This document shows positions 16,963 to 26,014 of a stretch of 33,175 bases of DNA, piece by piece (position 1 is the stretch's first letter; each line of letters opens with the position of its first letter). The notes under the pieces were generated by a model. That model had not been told where the DNA came from. It saw only the letters and a program-made list of their open reading frames with translations, and did not search any database. Where the stretch lies: assembly GCA_964654415.1 (NCBI GenBank), contig CAZZIP010000018.1:1-33175 (forward strand), read 5' to 3'. This DNA comes from Methylohalobius sp964654415. Lineage in GTDB: Bacteria; Pseudomonadota; Gammaproteobacteria; Methylococcales; Methylothermaceae. The translations under genes were made by a program, and so were the position numbers.

Positions 16963-18319
16963 CTTGACCCGGAAAAAGGAACCGTTTCGACCCATCACGC
17001 CCGGTAAGGTGCGTATGTACGTATGCGGCATGACGGTCTATGACTATTGTCATTTAGGTCATGCACGCGTCATGGTAGTGTTCGACTGCATCGTCCGCTA
17101 TCTGCGCTGGCGCGGTTTCGACGTCACCTATGTACGCAACATCACCGACATTGACGACAAGATCATCCGCCGCGCCAACGAGCTGGGCATCCCGATCCAA
17201 CAGCTCACCGCGAAGTTCATCCAGGCGATGCACGAAGACGAGCGTGCCTTGGGGTGCTTGCCACCGGACCTGGAGCCCAAGGCTACCCAATCCATCCCCC
17301 AAATCATCGCTATGATTCAGACCTTATTGGATCGGGGCTATGCCTACCTCGGGGACAATGGGGATGTCTACTATGCGGTGAGCAAATTCCAGGCTTACGG
17401 CAAACTCTCAGGAAAGAACCTTGAGGAACTGCGCGCCGGCGCTCGGGTGGAAATCGCCGAGGCCAAACACGACCCGCTCGACTTCGTGTTGTGGAAACGG
17501 GCCAAACCCGGAGAGCCAGCCTGGGATTCGCCGTGGGGTCCAGGACGCCCTGGCTGGCATATCGAGTGCTCGGCGATGTCCACGAGTTGTTTAGGCGCGC
17601 ATTTCGACATCCATGGCGGAGGAGCCGACCTCCAATTTCCCCACCACGAAAACGAAATCGCCCAATCCGAAGGCGCCACCGGTAAGCCGTTCGTCAACTA
17701 CTGGCTGCACGTTGGCTTCGTCCGCATTGACCAGGAGAAAATGTCCAAATCGCTGGGCAACGTTTTTACCATCCGTGAACTGCTCAAAACCTACCCGGGG
17801 GAAGTCCTCAGGTTCTTTATCCTCACCAGCCACTACCGCAGCCCCTTGGACTATTCCGAAGAATCCTTGGCCCAAGCGCGCGCTGGGCTGGTGCGGTTTT
17901 ACACTGCTCTGCGCGGTCTGCCCGAGGCAAGCGAAGGGGAAGCGGGTGAGGGCTTCCGCCAACGCTTTATCGACGCTATGGACGACGACTTCAACACCCC
18001 CGAAGCGCTTGCGGTGCTGTTCGACCTGACCAAAGAGATCAACCGCCTCAAATCCGAATTTCCCAAGCAAGCCGCAGAATTCGGCGCTACCCTCAAAACT
18101 CTCGCCGGCGTGTTGGGGCTTCTCCAGGAAACACCAGAGGCCTTTCTCAAAGGCAAGACTGAGCTTTCAGCTGACGAAATCGAACGCCTGATCGAACAAC
18201 GCAACCAAGCTAGAAAGGCCAAGGACTGGGCCACCGCCGACCGGATCCGGGCGCAGCTTGGAACCCATGGCATCGTGCTCGAGGACACCCCTAAAGGGAC
18301 GATCTGGCGACGGGCTTAA
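16943..18319 (+). CDS. cysS: cysteinyl-tRNA synthetase
   Basis: A 458-residue CysRS. The HIGH motif is HLGH (37-40), the first zinc ligand is C28 (YVCGMTVYDYCHLGHAR), further ligands are in WHIECSAMS and HHENE, and KMSKS appears as EKMSKSLGN. A longer frame starts 45 bases earlier, but ATG at 16943 gives the family N-terminus MLTIYNSLTRKKEPF. It starts inside the gltX 3' end, so the two synthetases are probably co-translated. Its TAA stop shares bases with the stop of the convergent glgP. Confidence 0.95.
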   Translation: MLTIYNSLTRKKEPFRPITPGKVRMYVCGMTVYDYCHLGHARVMVVFDCIVRYLRWRGFDVTYVRNITDIDDKIIRRANELGIPIQQLTAKFIQAMHEDERALGCLPPDLEPKATQSIPQIIAMIQTLLDRGYAYLGDNGDVYYAVSKFQAYGKLSGKNLEELRAGARVEIAEAKHDPLDFVLWKRAKPGEPAWDSPWGPGRPGWHIECSAMSTSCLGAHFDIHGGGADLQFPHHENEIAQSEGATGKPFVNYWLHVGFVRIDQEKMSKSLGNVFTIRELLKTYPGEVLRFFILTSHYRSPLDYSEESLAQARAGLVRFYTALRGLPEASEGEAGEGFRQRFIDAMDDDFNTPEALAVLFDLTKEINRLKSEFPKQAAEFGATLKTLAGVLGLLQETPEAFLKGKTELSADEIERLIEQRNQARKAKDWATADRIRAQLGTHGIVLEDTPKGTIWRRA

Positions 18320-20817
18320 CCCTGAATCTGGACCGGCTCCACGCCCCAGATTTTAGTAGCGTATTCACAAATCGCTCGGTCCGAGGAAAACCTGCCCATC
18401 CTGGCCACGTTGAGGATGGCCATGGTCGTCCACCGTTTCGGATCCCGGTAGGTCTGCGAAACCTGCTGCTGGCACTCGATATAGGGGCGGTAATCGGCAA
18501 CGAGCATGTACTCGTCGCCCAGGACGATCGAATCCAAAAGCGGTTTGAACAGATCCTGGTCCCCCTTGGAGAATACCCCTTGGCGCAGCAAATCGATGAC
18601 CGCCTTGAGCTCCTCATCTGCCTCGATAAATTCCCAAGGCTTATAGCCGCGCGCGCGAAGGCTTGAAATCTCAGCCGCTGTCAGCCCACACAAAAAGAAA
18701 TTCTCCTCGCCCACCGCTTGCTGAATTTCGAGGTTGGCCCCATCCGGCGTACCGATCGTGAGCGCTCCGTTGAACGCAAATTTCATGTTTCCTGTGCCCG
18801 AAGCCTCTTTGCCAGCGGTCGAGATCTGTTCGGAAAGATCGGCTGCTGGATAGATCGTATGCCCAGTCTTGACGTTGAAATTGGGCAAAAAGACGACCTT
18901 CAGGCGCCCCGCCACATCCGAGTCGTTATTTACCACCTCTGCCACCGCGTGGATGAGCTTGATGATCAGCTTGGCCAGAAAATAGCCAGGCGCTGCTTTG
19001 CCGCCGAAGATCACCGTGCGCGGAACGATGTCGAGTTTGGGATCGCTCTTGATGCGATGGTAAAGCGCGATGACGTGCAGAAGATTAAGGTGCTGGCGCT
19101 TGTATTCGTGGATGCGCTTGACCTGGATGTCGAACAGCGAGTCGGGATCAACTGTAATCCCGGTCGACTGGCGGATGGCTTGAGCAAGCTTTTCCTTGTT
19201 GGCACGCTTGACGGCGCGAAACTGCTCCTTAAACGCCTCATCTTGGGCAAAGGTTTCAAGCCGCTTAAGCTGATCTGCATCGCGGATCCATCCCTCTCCC
19301 AGCACCGAACAGATCAGGCGGGAAAGCCTAGGGTTGCACAGCGCCAGCCAACGCCTTACCGTGACGCCGTTGGTGACATTGTGGAACTTCTGGGGGAAGA
19401 GCGCGTAAAAATCGGCCAGCACTTGGTGCTTTAACAATTTGGTGTGAAGCTCAGAAACGCCATTGATGGCGTGACTTCCGACACTGGCCAGATTGGCCAT
19501 GCGCACGTAGCGCTCGCCGGCCTCGTCGATCAGCGACAGGCGCGCGATCCTACCCTCGTCTGCCCCGTATCGTTGGCGAGCTTGTTCCAGAAACCTGCGG
19601 TTAATCTCGTAGACGATCTCGAGATGGCGCGGGAGCAGACTACTGAAAAGCGGAACTGACCATTTCTCCAGTGCCTCAGGGAGCAGAGTGTGATTGGTAT
19701 AGGCAAAAGTATTGCAGGTGACCTGCCAGGCAGTTTCCCAGTCCATGCTGTGCTCGTCCACGAGCAAGCGCATCAATTCGGCGATCGCAATCGAAGGGTG
19801 GGTGTCGTTGAGCTGGATAGCGTAACTTTGGTGAAAGTCCGCCAGCGCTTTGCCCCGCATCAGGTGCACCCGGATCATGTCCTGCAAGGAACAGGAGACG
19901 AAGAAATACTGTTGTTCCAGTCGGAGCCGCTTGCCTGCAAGCGGTTCGTCGTTCGGATACAGGACCTTGGTGAGATTCTCTGAAGCGACCTTATCCTCGA
20001 CCGCGCCGTAGTAATCGCCTAGGTTGAACGCTTGGAAATCGAATGCTTCGGTAGCCTCTGCCTTCCACAAGCGGAGCAGGTTGACGGTATTGACGCGATA
20101 GCCTGGAATGGGAATGTCGCAGGCCACTCCGCGCACACTACGGGCCGGCAACCAATGGACTTGGAACCGGCCGGACTCGTCCCAGAGCTGCTCGGTATGC
20201 CCACCGAAGCCGACGACGAAAGCGATCTCAGGCCGCGATATTTCCCATGGATTCCCCAGCCTAAGCCATTTGTCTGCCGCTTCTACCTGCCAGCCGTCGC
20301 GGATCTCTTGGTTGAAGATTCCGAATTCATAATGTATTCCATAGCCGACGCCTAGGATTTCCAAAGATGCAAGCGATTCTAGGAAACAGGCAGCCAAGCG
20401 TCCCAGGCCGCCATTGCCCAAACCAGGCTCCTCCTCCTGTGCCAAAAGCTCCTCCAAATCCTGACCCAGTTCGGCCAGCGCCTGACGCATCGCCTCTTCT
20501 ATCCCCAGGCTCAACAGGTGGCTGCCAAGCTGAGGTCCAATCAAGAACTCCGCCGAAAGATAACTGACCGATTTGGCCTGGCCTGAGAGGTACACCTCTA
20601 TGGTCTGCATCCAGCGCTTTAAGATCCGATCGCGTACCGTATAGGCCACCGCCATGTACCAGTCGTTTAGGGTTGCCGTTTTCGGCACTCGACCCTGAAG
20701 GTAATAAAGATTGTCCATCACCGCGCGCTTTAAGGCAGAAGGAGAAACGCCAGTTCGAACCTCCTCCTGGGCGAGGGTTTCAGACGCCTTTGGTGTTGCA
20801 GGTCTTGCGCGTTTCAT
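18316..20817 (-). CDS. glgP: glycogen/alpha-glucan phosphorylase
   Basis: An 833-residue GT35 phosphorylase releasing glucose-1-phosphate from glycogen with pyridoxal phosphate. The cofactor motif EASGTGNMKFAFNGALTIGT is intact, with the Schiff-base lysine at about 679; YLSAEFLIGPQLGSHL and the LGNGGLGRLAACFLESLAS block near the N-terminus are also typical. ATG at 20817 is chosen over a TTG 24 bases earlier because GGGAGG lies 5 bases before it. No other glg genes are nearby. It follows the cyclase gene by 48 bases and is the likely last gene of an mtdB-led group. Its stop overlaps that of cysS. Confidence 0.95.
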   Translation of the reverse strand: MKRARPATPKASETLAQEEVRTGVSPSALKRAVMDNLYYLQGRVPKTATLNDWYMAVAYTVRDRILKRWMQTIEVYLSGQAKSVSYLSAEFLIGPQLGSHLLSLGIEEAMRQALAELGQDLEELLAQEEEPGLGNGGLGRLAACFLESLASLEILGVGYGIHYEFGIFNQEIRDGWQVEAADKWLRLGNPWEISRPEIAFVVGFGGHTEQLWDESGRFQVHWLPARSVRGVACDIPIPGYRVNTVNLLRLWKAEATEAFDFQAFNLGDYYGAVEDKVASENLTKVLYPNDEPLAGKRLRLEQQYFFVSCSLQDMIRVHLMRGKALADFHQSYAIQLNDTHPSIAIAELMRLLVDEHSMDWETAWQVTCNTFAYTNHTLLPEALEKWSVPLFSSLLPRHLEIVYEINRRFLEQARQRYGADEGRIARLSLIDEAGERYVRMANLASVGSHAINGVSELHTKLLKHQVLADFYALFPQKFHNVTNGVTVRRWLALCNPRLSRLICSVLGEGWIRDADQLKRLETFAQDEAFKEQFRAVKRANKEKLAQAIRQSTGITVDPDSLFDIQVKRIHEYKRQHLNLLHVIALYHRIKSDPKLDIVPRTVIFGGKAAPGYFLAKLIIKLIHAVAEVVNNDSDVAGRLKVVFLPNFNVKTGHTIYPAADLSEQISTAGKEASGTGNMKFAFNGALTIGTPDGANLEIQQAVGEENFFLCGLTAAEISSLRARGYKPWEFIEADEELKAVIDLLRQGVFSKGDQDLFKPLLDSIVLGDEYMLVADYRPYIECQQQVSQTYRDPKRWTTMAILNVARMGRFSSDRAICEYATKIWGVEPVQIQG

Positions 20818-20865
20818 CGCTGCCTCCCGGATGAGAATCAACCAAACCCATAGTAACTTAAAGCA

Positions 20866-22965
20866 TTACTTCTCATCCAAATAAAAAACCCCCTCTTTTA
20901 GCCAACCTTGGGCGCGCCAGCGCCGCAAAGTGGCCAAGTCTTTAGCATAGACTGAGGGACAGACGGTGATCGGCTCCTCCCCCCGTTCGAACTCGGCCAG
21001 CCAGTTTTCCCAGCCGCGCACGTTTTCGGCGGAAAAATGCTCCTCCCCACCCTCCCCCAGCGCAAACACTGCAGTCGGCATCGTCCGTCCTTTGACCGCA
21101 ATCCGTCCCAGCCGGCGCTTGGCCAAACCTACTTCCCCCGCTTTAGCGGCCAGTTCCTCGGAGACGATCAGGTGGCAGTTAAAAGCGCGCGTCAAGCTTT
21201 CCAAGCGCGCGGCCAAGTTCAAAGGATCGCCTAGGACGCCAAATTTTCTCACCCCTTTCCTAGGTCCTAAGTCTCCCATCACTACGGCACCTGAAGCCAT
21301 GCCGATGCCGGCGTCGATCAGCGCAGCGATACGTTCCAGAACAGGCTGCGGGAAACGCCCGGCATAGCGCTCTTTGAGAGCGGCGAAAAACCGCCTTTGT
21401 AGGCGCATCAGTTCCACCGCCCCTAACAGAGCGTTGTGCCAGGCACAAAGGGGATCTTTCCCCCACAGCGGCCAATAGTAACAAACCAGATCCCCCACAT
21501 AAGCCTCCAACCATCCCTGGTATTTCTCCTGGAGGATGAACGAGGTCTCCTCCAGATAATCATTCATCAGTTCCAAAATGCTCGCAGGATCCTCCAAAAC
21601 CTGGCTGACCGTAGTGTAACCCTTTAGGTCCGACATCAATACGATGGCCTGGTGACAGCGGTTGCGGAACCGTATCTCTCCCGGCGCGATGAGGAGGTCG
21701 TGGATTTGTCTTGGCATGTACCGGCGGATCAGCCTGCCCTCGCGCAAGCCAATCACCAGCTGCAAACCGGCGGTTTGGAGAATCCCGCAAAGATACACGG
21801 CAACGGTTGCAGTCACCGGCCAAAGCTCAAAAGGCGAGAGAAAGCACAAACTGCCAAGCCCTAGGGCGAGCATCGGCAGCCCGATCAGGGGCAGCATCTG
21901 GCGCTCCTCTCTGCCGAGAAAGACGCTCACCGCTGCGACCGCAACAAACAACAAGATTTTTGCGACCCGAGGTGGGGCGCGGGGGTGATCTTGAAGCAGC
22001 AGGGTCTCGACCGCATCGGCCAGCAACTGCGCCCCGGGAGTGAAAAGATGCGGCCCTCCTAAGGCTACGGTCATCGGCGTGACGAGCATGTCAGTGGCCT
22101 CTGCCGGCGAGGTCAACTGAAAAATCACCGCCTTGTCCTTGAGCCCGGCGGCCGCCTTAAGCGCGGCATCTTCATTGCAAGCTGCAAGCACGCTCAGAGG
22201 AAAAATCGGCAGCTTGGCCTGTGGCTGGATTTGGTAGTGCGGATGACTCAGCCGAACGCGGCGGCAACGGACCTCGCCACAGCTCTCATCGTCCCGGGAG
22301 TGCACTAAGGCTTTGCGAGTGCGCTCGGGATCGACGAGGGAGGCCAGCTGGACCACGGCGTGGTCGGGGCTTAAGTCCATCCAACGCACGACCGCTAGAT
22401 CCCGACTCACCAGGCGATCACTGGCGGTTAACCCCGACTGGGGGATAAACGGCAGCGCTTCCAGACCATACAGCAAGAAATCCGGCAGTGGCTCTTGGCC
22501 CGGCAGGTAAGGCGCGACCCTGAATTTCGGGAAGACTTCTCCTGCCATCGCCAACGGGGAGATTCCCGCCCGGCTGCTGGTCAGCCGGCACCGGTCGGCG
22601 TCAGCTACGCATCGCGGCTTAGACCAGCGCACCACGCCTGGGGCTTCTAGGCACAGAGCATAAGGCATGGCGACCTCCATCACCTTACTCAGCCGCACGT
22701 CCAGAAAAATCCCTTTAGCTCCGACGTGGACCAGCCGTTCAGCCGCCCGAGCCACCAGCGGCAACGCTTGCTTGCGGCCAACCTGGAGTGGCACGTCTTC
22801 GTCCAGCGCTACCAGGGCGACGTACCGCCACTTCGTCCGTGCCCGATACACCAAGACCGGATCGTGCACCCAGTTGTCGATCGCGGTCCCCCAGCCGGCG
22901 TCCAGCGCCACTCCCAGCGCAGTCGCCGCGAGCACGAACAAAGCCGCAATCCCTTTGCCGATCAC
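20866..22965 (-). CDS. CHASE2-domain class III adenylate/guanylate cyclase
   Basis: A 699-residue membrane signalling enzyme: an N-terminal transmembrane segment (about 4-22), a periplasmic CHASE2 sensor (about 30-325), three transmembrane segments (about 335-350, 357-377, 383-402) and a class III cyclase domain (about 435-640). The two metal-binding aspartates are D446 (LMSDLKGYTT) and D492 (VGDLVCYYW); FGVLGDPLNLAARLES carries the Asn/Arg transition-state residues. It should make cAMP or cGMP; which one is not certain. About 55 further residues follow the cyclase domain. GTG start overlaps the upstream gene stop (GTGA). Confidence 0.85.
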   Translation of the reverse strand: MIGKGIAALFVLAATALGVALDAGWGTAIDNWVHDPVLVYRARTKWRYVALVALDEDVPLQVGRKQALPLVARAAERLVHVGAKGIFLDVRLSKVMEVAMPYALCLEAPGVVRWSKPRCVADADRCRLTSSRAGISPLAMAGEVFPKFRVAPYLPGQEPLPDFLLYGLEALPFIPQSGLTASDRLVSRDLAVVRWMDLSPDHAVVQLASLVDPERTRKALVHSRDDESCGEVRCRRVRLSHPHYQIQPQAKLPIFPLSVLAACNEDAALKAAAGLKDKAVIFQLTSPAEATDMLVTPMTVALGGPHLFTPGAQLLADAVETLLLQDHPRAPPRVAKILLFVAVAAVSVFLGREERQMLPLIGLPMLALGLGSLCFLSPFELWPVTATVAVYLCGILQTAGLQLVIGLREGRLIRRYMPRQIHDLLIAPGEIRFRNRCHQAIVLMSDLKGYTTVSQVLEDPASILELMNDYLEETSFILQEKYQGWLEAYVGDLVCYYWPLWGKDPLCAWHNALLGAVELMRLQRRFFAALKERYAGRFPQPVLERIAALIDAGIGMASGAVVMGDLGPRKGVRKFGVLGDPLNLAARLESLTRAFNCHLIVSEELAAKAGEVGLAKRRLGRIAVKGRTMPTAVFALGEGGEEHFSAENVRGWENWLAEFERGEEPITVCPSVYAKDLATLRRWRAQGWLKEGVFYLDEK

Positions 22966-23720
22966 AGGATCGCAGACAGGAAAACGGTGCGGGAAGATTT
23001 CGGATAAGGATAAGACCGGATGGCGCTGGTCAGACAGTCGGCAAATTCAGGATCGATCCGCTCGATGGGCAGCGTTGGCGTGATTTCGATCACCTTGCCC
23101 GCTGCATCGACCTCCCATTCCACCTCAAACTGCCGGGTGACGCCATACAGGGCATGGCACAATTCAACCTCACTTCGGACCGCCTCCAGCACAGCCTGAC
23201 GGCGCGCTGGGTCCTCCATCCCGCCTAAGTCTCGACCGGCAGAGCGTAGAACAATAGAAGCTCCCTTTTCAGGTAAGGTTTCCACGCTGGGTTGGTCGAA
23301 CCTCCCGGCCACACAGAACAGGACATTCGGCTTCCCATCGGCGCTGGCGCAGGCCAGCCGGCTCCCATCCCAGGGAGCACAACGCAGAGAGACGGAGCCG
23401 ATCCACGGCGGGGCCTGGCTTTCCACAAGCAGCGCAAGCATACCTTCCGACCTGCTCTGGCAGACCATTTGGTATTCCCGCCCCGGCTCGCCGACTTGGG
23501 GCACCTTGAGCCACAGCCGTGCCCCCGGGGCGAGGGTCAAGATCGCCCCTTGGGAGACTTCGGTCTTTCCTGGGCATAGATCGAGTTGGACCTCGACCCC
23601 CCGGCTCCTGTCTGACAAAAATTCGACCAGCCCGCATTGGGCGGCATATCCTACCGTACAGACCAACCCGACTCCGCCAAAACCCAGCCGGATCAGCCAT
23701 CTTATGAGAGGGGCTTGCAT
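22962..23720 (-). CDS. secreted protein with a TonB/AgmX-PglI-like C-terminal domain
   Basis: A 252-residue protein with an N-terminal hydrophobic export signal (about 8-26, possible cleavage after YAA) and seven cysteines in the mature part. The C-terminal stretch (about 184-245) reads EVELCHALYGVTRQ, EVDAAGKVIEI, then FADCLTSAIRSYPYP, the pattern of the AgmX/PglI or TonB-like C-terminal fold: paired cysteines, a G-K-V turn and a final hydrophobic-proline end. Function unknown. It overlaps the cyclase gene by four bases, so it may supply a periplasmic input to the CHASE2 sensor; that is inference from position only. Confidence 0.7.
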   Translation of the reverse strand: MQAPLIRWLIRLGFGGVGLVCTVGYAAQCGLVEFLSDRSRGVEVQLDLCPGKTEVSQGAILTLAPGARLWLKVPQVGEPGREYQMVCQSRSEGMLALLVESQAPPWIGSVSLRCAPWDGSRLACASADGKPNVLFCVAGRFDQPSVETLPEKGASIVLRSAGRDLGGMEDPARRQAVLEAVRSEVELCHALYGVTRQFEVEWEVDAAGKVIEITPTLPIERIDPEFADCLTSAIRSYPYPKSSRTVFLSAIL

Positions 23721-23789
23721 CGTTCACCCGCCGTTTGCAAATCGAATCGCCAAATTTTATCCACGTGCATGACGCCCTCGAGCGAGCCT

Positions 23790-24656
23790 TCAGACGGTCT
23801 TTGTTAGCTCCCGGGCAACTGCGTAGATTTCCTCGACGTCAAAGACCCGATCGTTGCGTTCGAACAGCTTGGCAATGCATGCGCGGTGGAGCGCGAGCTT
23901 CAAAATGCCAAAGCCGATCGCCCCCCAGCAGATTTTGCCATGGCGCACCGTCCCCCGGTCGGCCATCTCCACGCCGGCGATTCCCAAAGGAGGGGTTGCA
24001 TTGGCATCGACCAATACCTCGAGCTGGGGATGATCCCGCCAGTGACGTTCTTCCAATAGCCGAACCCCGGCTGCCCCGGCAGCGAAGACGATCTGCGCAT
24101 CGGCGATTGCTCGTCCCCGCGCCTCGCAGTCGGCCGCTTCCAACGGCGTGACCTCTACTCCAAAGCGCTCCCGCAGCACCTCACAGACCTGCCTGGCCCG
24201 CTCCAGCTTGCGTGAGGTCAGCACTACCTCGGCGCCTTCCCGGGCCAACAGCACCGCAGCCCGCTGCCCGACCGGACCGGTTCCGGCCAACACCACCGCC
24301 CGCTTACCGGAAATCCCGATGCCGGCGGCGATCCGGGCCACTCCTGCGGCGGCGGTCGTATTGCTACCGTTACTGTCGAGCATCACCGATACCCGAAAAT
24401 CGGCAAAAAACCTCCCTTTGACTGCCTCTAGCAGCGCTTGCCCAGCCCAAAGGTCCCGGCCGCCAATGAAAATCGCGGTGTTTTTCTTGTCTTTGGGAGG
24501 GCGGGTAAAGATCGCCCCGTCTACCAAAGGCCCTACGTTTTCCGGCTTTAGGTTGGCGTAACCGATCACGCAATCGGCGCCGCCGTCGTAGGCGACGACT
24601 GCATCAAACGAAGCTGGGTGCGGGTCGGTATCGAATTGAAACAGGATTTTTTTCAT
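23790..24656 (-). CDS. mtdB: methylene-tetrahydromethanopterin dehydrogenase MtdB
   Basis: A 288-residue NAD(P)-dependent methylene-H4MPT dehydrogenase, the oxidation step after formaldehyde is bound to tetrahydromethanopterin in methylotrophs. The N-terminus MKKILFQFDTDPHPASFDAV is characteristic of the MtdA/MtdB family, YDGGADCVIGYANL follows, and the Rossmann loop is GTGPVG (125-130). MtdA uses NADP and also methylene-H4F; MtdB is H4MPT-specific. I favour MtdB on sequence feel, and MtdA is the alternative. AAGGAG precedes ATG. It is divergent from fchA, and leads the minus-strand group ending in glgP (gaps 69, -4 and 48 bases). Confidence 0.85.
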   Translation of the reverse strand: MKKILFQFDTDPHPASFDAVVAYDGGADCVIGYANLKPENVGPLVDGAIFTRPPKDKKNTAIFIGGRDLWAGQALLEAVKGRFFADFRVSVMLDSNGSNTTAAAGVARIAAGIGISGKRAVVLAGTGPVGQRAAVLLAREGAEVVLTSRKLERARQVCEVLRERFGVEVTPLEAADCEARGRAIADAQIVFAAGAAGVRLLEERHWRDHPQLEVLVDANATPPLGIAGVEMADRGTVRHGKICWGAIGFGILKLALHRACIAKLFERNDRVFDVEEIYAVARELTKTV

Positions 24657-24708
24657 TTGGAATCGCTCCTTGCTGTGTCCGTGGCCACAGATCTAGCCAG
24701 TTGGCAAC

Positions 24709-24739
24709 TTGGCCTATGGCAGGGCTGCTGGATTATAAT
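24709..24739 (+). promoter_or_regulatory. candidate promoter for fchA
   Basis: A perfect TATAAT (24734-24739) lies 33 bases before the fchA start. The best -35 is TTGGCC (24709-24714) with a long 19-base spacer, so the promoter may be weak or activator-dependent. The 116-base mtdB/fchA divergent region would have to hold both promoters; I see no convincing one for mtdB. Confidence 0.45.
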
Positions 24740-24772
24740 GACTGCTTGTTTCCGCCACCAGTCGAGGTCTAG

Positions 24773-25396
24773 ATGCTCAAAGACCAATCCATCCAAGCGT
24801 TCCTAGACCGGCTTGCCGGCCCGTCCGCTACCCCCGGCGGCGGTAGCGCCACCGCGATCATGGGTGCCATGGGCGCGGCTCTAGTGAGTATGGTGGCCAA
24901 TCTTACCCTTGGCAAACCCAGATACCAAGCCGTAGAAGAGGAGATGCGAACGCTTCTCGCCCGCGCCGAAGCCTTGCGCGAGCAGTTGCTAAATGTCATC
25001 GAGGACGACGTAGCCGCCTTCGATCGAGTAATGGCCGCCTATCGGCTACCCAAGGAGACCGAAGCGGACAAGGCACGGCGTCAACTGGCTATGCAGTCTG
25101 CCCTTAAGGCCGCCACCGAAACGCCGATGACTTGCGCGCGTTTGTGCGCCGAAGTCATCGAGCTATGCCGCTTGGCGGCAGAACATGGCAATGCCAACCT
25201 CATCACCGATGCCGGCGTGGGCGCGCTGGCCGCACAAGCGGCCCTGAAGGGCTGTGCCTTGAACGTCACCGTCAACCTGAATGCGCTCCAAGATCGGGAT
25301 TTTGCCCAGAAGTGTCAGGCTGAGCTAGAACAGCTCCTAAGCGCGCAGAACGCCAAGGTCGAAGCGATTCTCGCTTCGATCGCCATGAGGCTTTAA
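24773..25396 (+). CDS. fchA: methenyltetrahydrofolate cyclohydrolase FchA
   Basis: A 207-residue protein of the cyclodeaminase/cyclohydrolase (FTCD_C) family. FchA interconverts methenyl-H4F and formyl-H4F in methylotrophs and is the usual companion of MtdA in the folate branch. The conserved N-terminal PSATPGGGSATAIMGAMGAA and LITDAGVGALAAQAAL blocks are present; the protein is all-helical as expected. GAGG (24764-24767) lies 5 bases before ATG. Divergent neighbour mtdB supports a one-carbon role rather than histidine degradation, where related cyclodeaminases are found. Confidence 0.85.
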   Translation: MLKDQSIQAFLDRLAGPSATPGGGSATAIMGAMGAALVSMVANLTLGKPRYQAVEEEMRTLLARAEALREQLLNVIEDDVAAFDRVMAAYRLPKETEADKARRQLAMQSALKAATETPMTCARLCAEVIELCRLAAEHGNANLITDAGVGALAAQAALKGCALNVTVNLNALQDRDFAQKCQAELEQLLSAQNAKVEAILASIAMRL

Positions 25397-25399
25397 GCG

Positions 25400-26014
25400 A
25401 TGATCGCCAAACGCCCGCTAATCTGGCTAGTAGGACTGATCCTGAGCCTTTGGCTCGCCACCACTGCGGCCACCTCGGTGCGCGAAGTCAGCCTGCCGGA
25501 GATGCTCGAACGCGCCGAACTCGTCTTCGAAGGCGAGGTCATCCACGTCGCCGTTCAGGAAACTCCCGACCACCGCCCGTTTACTCGGATCGACTTTCGG
25601 GTACTGGAGGTCATCAAAGGCCGCTTCGAGCGTCCCACCATTACCCTGGATTTTCTCGGGGGAGAAAGCGGCGGCAAACGCCTGGCATTGGAAGCAATGG
25701 ACTATCCGATGCTTGGAGAACATGGAATCTACTTCGTCGAATCCTTAAATCGGCGCCAGGTGCATCCTCTGTACGGCTGGGCCCAGGGCCATTTCATCGC
25801 GCATGCCGATGAATCGGGCCGCCTGCGCCTCCAGACCGCCACAGGCCAGCCCGTCACAGGGCTAGAATTTGAGTCTACTGCAGGTCTTCCCCGGTTGAGC
25901 CGGGGGATTGCGAAAGGGGTGCTGACCCGGCGCGAAGCTGAGGCCTCTGAAGCCATGTCGATAGAAGACTTCAAGCAACAACTGCGCCAATACCTGAACA
26001 AAAACAGACGATGA
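25400..26014 (+). CDS. secreted protein of unknown function, partner of the matrixin gene
   Basis: A 204-residue protein with an N-terminal signal (basic MIAKR, hydrophobic 7-20, probable cleavage near 24). The mature part starts VREVSLPEMLERAELVFEGE and continues as a beta-rich domain (IDFRVLEVIKG, LGGESGG, YGWAQGHF). This pattern resembles a widespread but uncharacterised exported domain. It starts 3 bases after fchA and shares four bases (ATGA) with the matrixin gene, so the pair is translated together. A chaperone, inhibitor or substrate for the protease are all possible; nothing in the sequence decides. Confidence 0.75.
   Translation: MIAKRPLIWLVGLILSLWLATTAATSVREVSLPEMLERAELVFEGEVIHVAVQETPDHRPFTRIDFRVLEVIKGRFERPTITLDFLGGESGGKRLALEAMDYPMLGEHGIYFVESLNRRQVHPLYGWAQGHFIAHADESGRLRLQTATGQPVTGLEFESTAGLPRLSRGIAKGVLTRREAEASEAMSIEDFKQQLRQYLNKNRR

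Noticed and set aside
18718..19434. 238-codon open frame antisense to glgP
   Set aside because: glgP carries the intact phosphorylase motif across this span; the other strand shows nothing recognisable.
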